This document shows positions 56,924 through 64,000 of a stretch of 64,000 nucleotides of DNA, piece by piece (within the stretch, counting starts at the first letter, position 1; the number at the start of each line of letters is the position of its first letter). The notes under the pieces are model-generated. The model saw nothing but the letters and a program-made list of their open reading frames with translations, made no database searches and was not told where the DNA came from. The stretch is taken from NCBI RefSeq assembly GCF_000208745.1, contig NC_030856.1, positions 17,827,470 through 17,891,469 on the forward strand, written 5' to 3'. The stretch is from Theobroma cacao (lineage: Eukaryota > Streptophyta > Magnoliopsida > Malvales > Malvaceae). The position numbers and the translations under genes are program-made.

Positions 56924-58339
56924 TGTCATGACCCAAAACCTCCCTCGGGCCTATGACAACCGTCGCGACGTCCCAATTGACACTCATTACCCGAAATGCC
57001 AATCACAACCCCGTAAGGCTTACATATAAGTTTCTTGCCTTTTTTGTGAGCAACCGTTGTTAAACATTCCATTTTAAACAATTTCTAGTAGTTTTCGGCT
57101 CAAGTAAATCAAAAGACAAAAATATTTTAAAAGGATTTATAGATAAATATAACTATTCAAAATATTGATTAAAATATAGCATTTTTTTTATATAAAACAA
57201 TATTTATAAAAACACGTGTAAGAAATCTTTTATAACGTGTAAGTAAAATAAATTCACACATACAAAAATTTACAAAGTTATAATGTACAATAATGGTTAC
57301 AATGACAAGTGGCCCAAAATACACCCAGTGTTGGCGCTAGAAATCTACTGTCTGTGTGGTAGAGATGTCAACTGGAATCCTCGACAAAATAGGGTATCTA
57401 CAAGCTACCACAGACCTGAAATGTTTGGAAAGGAGGTGGGTGAGATTTTGCAATCCCAATGAGTAAACAGACATTATCATAAATATCTAAAGGCGAGTAA
57501 NNNNNNNNNNNNNNNNNNNNNNNNNNNNNNNNNNNNNNNNNNNNNNNNNNNNNNNNNNNNNNNNNNNNNNNNNNNNNNNNNNNNNNNNNNNNNNNNNNNN
57601 NNNNNNNNNNNNNNNNNNNNNNNNNNNNNNNNNNNNNNNNNNNNNNNNNNNNNNNNNNNNNNNNNNNNNNNNNNNNNNNNNNNNNNNNNNNNNNNNNNNN
57701 NNNNNNNNNNNNNNNNNNNNNNNNNNNNNNNNNNNNNNNNNNNNNNNNNNNNNNNNNNNNNNNNNNNNNNNNNNNNNNNNNNNNNNNNNNNNNNNNNNNN
57801 NNNNNNNNNNNNNNNNNNNNNNNNNNNNNNNNNNNNNNNNNNNNNNNNNNNNNNNNNNNNNNNNNNNNNNNNNNNNNNNNNNNNNNNNNNNNNNNNNNNN
57901 NNNNNNNNNNNNNNNNNNNNNNNNNNNNNNNNNNNNNNNNNNNNNNNNNNNNNNNNNNNNNNNNNNNNNNNNNNNNNNNNNNNNNNNNNNNNNNNNNNNN
58001 NNNNNNNNNNNNNNNNNNNNNNNNNNTCATAAGCCATTCATAGAATAAATTTTCAAGACAGTTAACAACCTCCAATTACTCAATTTCATAATCAACACAA
58101 TACATTTTTATTTGTCACATTTATTTCTAAAACATCAAAAATCCCGTTTTAATCTCATTTTCGTTTCATAAAATACATAAAGAGTATTTTAAAATAAACT
58201 AGTTCGAGGTTAAATCTATTCAAGTGTACCGTTAGGTACAATATCGGGTTTCATCTATTCTTAGGGACTTTCCTAGCATAATAACATGCTACTCCGTGCA
58301 TGTATGTTATGGCATGTATTTATAAGGTCGGGTTTTACA
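56924..58339 (-). repeat. Solo LTR G (C family), internally deleted
   Basis: TGTCATGACCC...GGTCGGGTTTTACA with perfect duplication ACTGA (56919-56923 and 58340-58344). It is very close to F. Near 58198 the sequence jumps from AAAATAA to ACTAGTTCGAGG, skipping DNA present in other C-family LTRs, and an N gap hides part of the rest, so it is 1.4 kb instead of about 2.8 kb. Confidence 0.88.
57501..58026. other. Assembly gap (526 N)
   Basis: Run of N inside solo LTR G. Frames crossing it are artefacts. Confidence 1.
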
Positions 58340-58519
58340 ACTGATCTTAGGCACATTAACACCAATGTAAGCACAAATTTAACTAAGATTAGATTGACTC
58401 ACCTAATTAATTAAGTTAAATTAATTAGATAAAACCTACTAATTTCTACATTACTACAAGAACTAAGCTAAATTATAATCAAAATTAAGTCCAAATAAGT
58501 CTATATGACAAAGTTATCG

Positions 58520-59426
58520 CTAATAAAAGCAAATAAAATAAGAATTGATCATGGATACACATTATTATAATATACCTTTGTTAATGCTCACTTTCTCTTT
58601 TAGAATATTAAATACTAATAAAGAGCTAATTATGGTACATTGACAACATATTTAAAACTATGCATTAATTTTATAAAGGGTCAATTATATATTTGGTCCT
58701 TAAACTATAATGAAAATTTCTATTTAGATGCCGTTTGACATATTGATGTAGTGTAATGAGAAACCTCTCGCACTACACACCTTATTTGTCCCCAAAAGAT
58801 CATTGCACCCTTAAGGCTCTTGTAGGCAATCGTGGTTTTAGTGTGCTAGAAAGGAGAGAGATAGAGAAGGGAAGTGAAGAGGAGTGAGAGGGAGGTCAGT
58901 TGATGTTGGTTGATTGATATGAGACAGATTGATGCCGATCTGCCTCAAGCCGACCTTTCATTCTCTTTACACATGGTAGATTTACATCTATCTCATGTGT
59001 TAGTCTTCATCCTAGCCAACGTTTAGGCTTGAATCCCAAAAATCCCTTTGAAACAAGCTCAAGCAACCTAATCTAATATAACCAGCAATGCCACAAAGGG
59101 TCATTAAAGCAACACAATATACTTGCCACAACAAACCCCTAAAACATGCAAACAAAACAATGGCTAAAAGCCTTGGTCAATCAAGCACACAACCACACAA
59201 ATGAGAGAGAGTATTGAGACAATGAAAATTTTTGTTGTCATTGGCTGTACACACTACAAAAAGAAGACTTTTACCAATGAAATATCATTTCAGTTGGTAT
59301 GTGAAACTCGTAAATTTCGTCACTTGGGCAATGAGCATGGTGAGCTTAGGAAATAACTTTGTTAATCTAAGAACCTCAATTTCATCCTTGGAAATTCATA
59401 AATAAAGGTCATAAAGGTTATGGGAG
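58520..59426. other. Unassigned DNA outside element D
   Basis: This is the only substantial stretch I cannot place in an LTR element. 58670-58740 contains TTTGGTCCTTAAACTATAAT-like wording common in plant dispersed repeats. 58840-58900 is purine-rich (GAGAGAG). I see no open frame, splice structure or RNA gene. It may be the pre-insertion DNA or a decayed repeat. Confidence 0.4.
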
Positions 59427-62400
59427 TGTAATGACCTATTCCTAGATCGCTACCGGCATTCGAGTCTTAAGAGAGAACCCGTCAAGTCCCGAACAAGCCT
59501 TAATTGAAACTTTTGTTAATATCTTATATTTATTCCATTGATCTATGTAATTGCTTTGAACCATATAACTCTTTGTAATATGATTTAAACAAAAGTCATT
59601 ATAAATCAATATAACTTTTATTCCACATAATTGTAAAAAAAATACATCAAAGTTTATAATCTCTAAATGTACATTTGCATTAACACTAGTGTCTATTCAC
59701 AAACAAAATACGTTATGAACGACTTGACCTCTAGCAGCGGAGCAACTTGGAATAAAGTGCTATAAGATGCCTTTACCTATACACAGTGGACAATATGTGC
59801 AGATGAATGCACGCTAGGCCGATCACTATCTACAAAAAGAGAGATAAGGGGGTAAGTCTCATAGACTCAATGATCATCAGCTCCATGAGTAAGGTGTAGA
59901 TGGGAAACAAGCTTAGAGCAGATAATTTGAAGGATAAAACCAAAGTATATAATGATATCCTTATAAAACCAAATAACAAATAAGGTATTTGTGCCTTGTA
60001 AAAATAATGTGGTAAAAATCATAGTGCAATACTTTCCTTGAAAAACAATGTTGAAATCAAAACATAGTAAAATAGATTTCAATCATCAAAATCATTTATT
60101 TCCTTTGTAAAAACAAATGGTCATATAAAAACATGCACTCTTCCAAACCGTGTGGCATGTGAAATTAAGTGAGTACATCCACATACATCAATTCATGATC
60201 AACATATAAAGCACTGAAAGCTTTCAATTAAAAAAGGGAGGTAAGAAAAGACAATATCTTTCCACCATGCGAAAGAGTACGAGTCTAAAAACTCTCAAGG
60301 GTCTTGAGTCAGTAATCATAGATAATCAACCCGTGGACCCTCTTCCACATAATAACAATCCGAGAGGCCTCTTCTCCACCGGGTTCCCAAAGCCATGGCA
60401 GTTTGACGATGTTGGCCGACATTAGAGAAATCATGTGATCGTAACCATGTATATCAACTCGTGGTCTTGCCATGTATAACAACCCGTGGCCTTGCCACGT
60501 ATAATCAAAGAGCATGGCTTAGCCATGTCTAACAGCCTATTGGTGACCTAAAAGGTTTTCTAGCTAGAGCTCACTTGTGCACAAGGGTCACACTATCCCG
60601 ATGTGACATTCGGCCTACTCTCGATGCTCTTAGTTTGTCAAAACCATTTTTCAAACCAAATCAAGGTTTTCTAGAGTTTTTCTTTAAATCATTTGAAAAC
60701 AAGGTTCAGCAACCTTTCAAAATTGTTTTTCACATTAAAATGCATGGTGTAAACATTTGCATAATGTTTAAACTAAAACTAGCTCACAAGAATTTGCATT
60801 TAAGTCATTTATCAAGTGCAATTAGCTATTCACGTCACATAAAGATACAAGGCACGATTTTGATGCAAAACATTGCAAAAGGGCTTGTTTTCTGGTTTTT
60901 AAAACACTTTACATATATCATATATATGTATAGTATATAGAAAACACCTTTAAACACAATTTGCATTCAGAAATGCCTATTGTTTCTACCAGCTCATGCT
61001 TTCTACAAAAGCAGTGTATAAATCATTCCAAACCATGTATTCAAATCACTTATCATTTTCTAGCAACTCATGCTTTCCACAAAGGCATTGAATAATACTA
61101 TTCATATACTTTGATATAGCATAGAATATTTTAAAAATTGACACCCCCTACTCACCTCTCTTGGCGGGATATTACTTCACCAATTTAAACTCTTTGGGTC
61201 CTTAATAGATCAATATCACTTGCCGTTTAACTGTTATCCTTCTTGATTTACATGCACGGCAACTATCCTTTACTTGTCAATTTCCTGGCAACAATTAAAT
61301 TCAAAATACTTAGCAACTTTACAAATTATTTTATCCAACAATTGTTGCCCACACTTAGCTGTATGCTTTTATATCCCATTCCATTCTCTTTCCCATTCAA
61401 ACATTAATCATCATTTTAATAGCTCAAATCATGCTAAAATCACCATTCTTCCTCAATTAGCTTCTGCATATTCATATGCATATTGACATATTTCTACTAA
61501 AGGAATTCATATCCTTTACATGCATAATTCTCTATATTACATGTATCGACAACTTATTTATAACATTAAGTGCCCATTTCAACCTTTCCAAGCAACATTC
61601 ATCATAGTCCATCTTATATTTTCATAGCATTAACCACATATATGGCAGCAACAATCAATCCAATTTCACTCAATTATTTCCAAGCTTACATGCATAATTT
61701 GTCTATTTAACTTTCAATACTTTATTTCCTAATCTTCCATCCACATTATTCATCCTTAATTCTTTCAAACAACATAGCAAGCAACCTTAACATTTCTAAC
61801 TAGCTCATGCATTTTTAGATCTTTCCAACAATCATCATTATTCATAATGTGTCTTTCAAGCTTTCAATCAACACAACAATAGCCATTTTCTCAAAATCTT
61901 TGAACCATACTTAAAGCATTATACATTTTTACCTTTGAGGTTGTTTGAGCCTTGCATGCACTCCAATATTCTTCCAAGTTTTAATCACCAAGCTGCCAAC
62001 ATTATTCACAAATTATATTCTTAACAATTCTACCAACCATAGGCCTAAAAAACACAATACCATGCTTACCTTTTCTTTTTCACTTTGAATCCATCATGCA
62101 TCCAAGAGTTTGATGGCTTGCATGTCACTAAATCCTCTCCAATCAAGCTTTTCTTGATTGCCGCAATACATTTCTTATGGTTACCAACCGATTGTCAAAA
62201 CATAATCAAACCAAAACCACAATGCTTACCCTTGTTTCTCTTAAAACTTTGGAACCAAGCTTTCTTCTTTCCTTAAGCTCCACGGTTCCTCTCTTGCATG
62301 TTGAAGATTCCTTTTTGGGTGATGAAATGCTAAACTCAACAATGAAGAGCAAGGAACCCACGGTTTCCTTGAATCCACACAAACTCGAGCCTTCCCCACT

Positions 62401-63110
62401 TTCTTTTTTTCTTCCTTTCTTTTCTTTTCGCCTCGTGTGAAACCTTTCAAGACCCAATTTCCTTTTTTTTTCCCTTTCTTTTCTTCTCCTTTTGGGTGGA
62501 ACCTCTCAAGAACCAAGCTCCTTCTCTATTCTCTCACAATGGCTAGTTCTCACAAGCTCTCCAAGGCCAATTCTCATTTCTTTTACACTTTGAAATTTTG
62601 CTATTTATTTGGCCACCCACTTAGCCAACCAAATTGCATGCACTAATTTGCCTTTTTATTCTATATAAGATTTCATGCATCCAATTTTCATCTCTTTTAA
62701 TTGGTTGAACATCTACTTCCAATATCCATCCATTCTTTAATCTATCTTCATGCATTCTTAATGAATTTCCATTTCTTCCATCTTACTTATGTCCAATAGC
62801 CTTTCATGCATTCTCCGACATTATTTCTCTTTTGGCCTCCCATTTAGCCAATAACATTAAATGCATATATATTTCCTTTCATTTAGTTCAACATTGCCAC
62901 CAAGTGTCCTCTATGCAAAAATCCTCTATGCTTTCTTTAACTTGTAAAATCACATGCATATTTCACCTTGTGCATTTGCCTCTTTCCTTTTTATTTGTCA
63001 CATGGTGGGGGTCCCACATGTTCCCCACTACAAGTACATCCTTGCATGTAATAGTATTGTCACATGAATATGCCAATCTTCCACATAACCTCATTTTTCA
63101 TGACTAATTA
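59427..63110 (-). repeat. E-family LTR E2, interrupted at right
   Basis: Begins TGTAATGACC and follows solo LTR E from end to end (for example 61960 region, 62650-63100 against 42900-43300), in the same minus orientation. It is cut at 63110 by a C-family LTR, so its outer (5') end lies beyond the window. Flanking bases before it are GGGAG. No internal region is visible on the left, so it is either a solo LTR or a 3'-truncated element. Confidence 0.75.
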
Positions 63111-64000
63111 TGTCACGACCTGGTACTCCCCTCGAGTCCTTGACAACTGCCACGGTGTCCTCGATAGACACTCATTACTCGAAATGCCAATCGAAACCCC
63201 GCAAGGCTTAATATCAGTTTCTCATTTTCCCTGTGAGTAACCATTGGCAAAAATCATGTTCTAAAAGATTTTAAGCTATTTCCAAGCCAAAATGATGAAA
63301 AAATAATTTTCGACTCACAGGGGTATTTTGGTCATTCTTCCTTGAAAATTTCGAACCCAGCTAATTATGTAGTATACAAGTGCAAAACACATATTTCAGT
63401 ATCAAAAATAAATTTAGATGTCTAAAACGTTTATTAAATATGATATTGCAACTATTTGAATAAAATAAAAATATTCAATAAAATATTCTAATTTCTTGTA
63501 AAACAATATTTATAGAGTCATCGGTAAATAATTTTTTGTAATGTAAAAGCTAAATAAATTCATACGTACTATAATACAGATAACCAGGATATGAAATTTA
63601 CTTTATAGTGACTCGTGGGCCCACAAGGAACAAAAGTGCACAAAGGCAATAAACCTACAGTTTTTGGAGTAGTAAAGCCAACTATAATCCCTGACGATAT
63701 CTGCTATCCACAGGTTAACTTGGGCCTGAAATGGTTGAAAATGAGGGTGGTGAGATTATAAAATCCCAGTGAGTAAACAGATACCATCTAAATCATCTGA
63801 AGTCGAGTAAATGGAGACAATTAAAATAAGTCATCATACTGTAATTTCATTACCTTTCAACTCATTTCAACCAAATAAAATCAATTCATATAAATCAAGT
63901 AATCAACATGGCTTATGAATTTCTTAAAAACTTTGGCTTGTGTCAAAACTCATACTTGGTGATACCTTGCGCAGGGCATCCAACCGAGTCTGCCAAAGCT
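63111..64000 (-). repeat. C-family LTR K, partial (right window edge)
   Basis: Begins TGTCACGACC and matches C 5' LTR 51402 onward (CTCATTACTCG, GTAAATGGAGACA, CCGAGTCTGCCAA). It is inserted in E2 after AATTA (63106-63110). It runs off the window, so whether it is solo is unknown. Confidence 0.85.

Larger units (their letters stand above)
55569..58519 (-). repeat. Element D 5' LTR, interrupted by solo LTR G
   Basis: Own parts are 55569-56923 and 58345-58519, about 1.53 kb. It matches D2 (5920-7491) inverted. The outer end at 58519 reads CGATAACTTTG where D2 has TGATAATTCTATG, so the terminal TG has become CG. A short direct duplication of GAAGGTTTAACTTAAG occurs at about 56151-56190. Confidence 0.8.

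Noticed and set aside
57398..58075. Long minus-strand frames across the second gap
   Set aside because: Produced by the 526-base N run inside solo LTR G.

Overview
This window is plant (angiosperm, probably dicot) intergenic DNA: AT-rich, with no convincing host gene, built almost wholly from LTR retrotransposons inserted into one another. The evidence is Ty3/gypsy gag-pol remnants on both strands, LTR pairs with TG...CA ends, 5-bp target duplications, a tRNA-iMet-type or tRNA-Asp-type primer site beside each 5' LTR, and polypurine tracts. The species cannot be named from this sequence. Two N gaps (12803-13651 and 57501-58026) lie inside LTRs.

The layout from 1 to 58519 is best read as one old Athila-like element on the minus strand, here called D. 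Its 5' LTR is 55569-58519, its gag is 54431-55346 plus about 44290-44643, its integrase end is about 5591-5919, its 3' accessory ORF is about 3330-4440, and its 3' LTR ends at 1919. A second Athila-like piece in the opposite orientation (D2; LTR from 5920, gag to about 44235) occupies the place of most of D's pol. D2's LTR is split by solo LTR J (7492-40381). J is split by solo LTR I (9545-39751). I is split by solo LTR F (11552-14368) and by gypsy element B (14612-39691, minus). B is split by gypsy element A (15614-25737, plus), solo LTR H (26465-29261) and a poly(A)-type retroposon (36594-38756). The stack D > D2 > J > I > B > A is six levels deep, and most junctions carry readable target duplications.

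To the right, solo LTR E (40453-43789) sits in D2 gag. Element C (44644-54425) sits in D gag; it has two LTRs, a primer site, a polypurine tract and a shortened gag, but no pol. Solo LTR G (56924-58339) sits in D's 5' LTR. Beyond D, 58520-59426 is unassigned DNA, followed by a second E-family LTR (59427-63110) cut by a C-family LTR that leaves the window at 64000. The left edge (1-1294) is also a C-family LTR.

Elements A and B are the same chromovirus-like (Tekay/Del-type) family. They once supplied gag, protease, reverse transcriptase, RNase H and integrase, but both are broken by stops and frameshifts. Element C and the solo LTRs could only have moved with enzymes made elsewhere. The points most worth attention are the gag-only C family, the mosaic LTRs J and I, the 2.16-kb retroposon without a visible reverse transcriptase, the inverted Athila arrangement, and splice-donor-like sites at matching places in unrelated LTR leaders. 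All homology statements were made by eye; no search was run.
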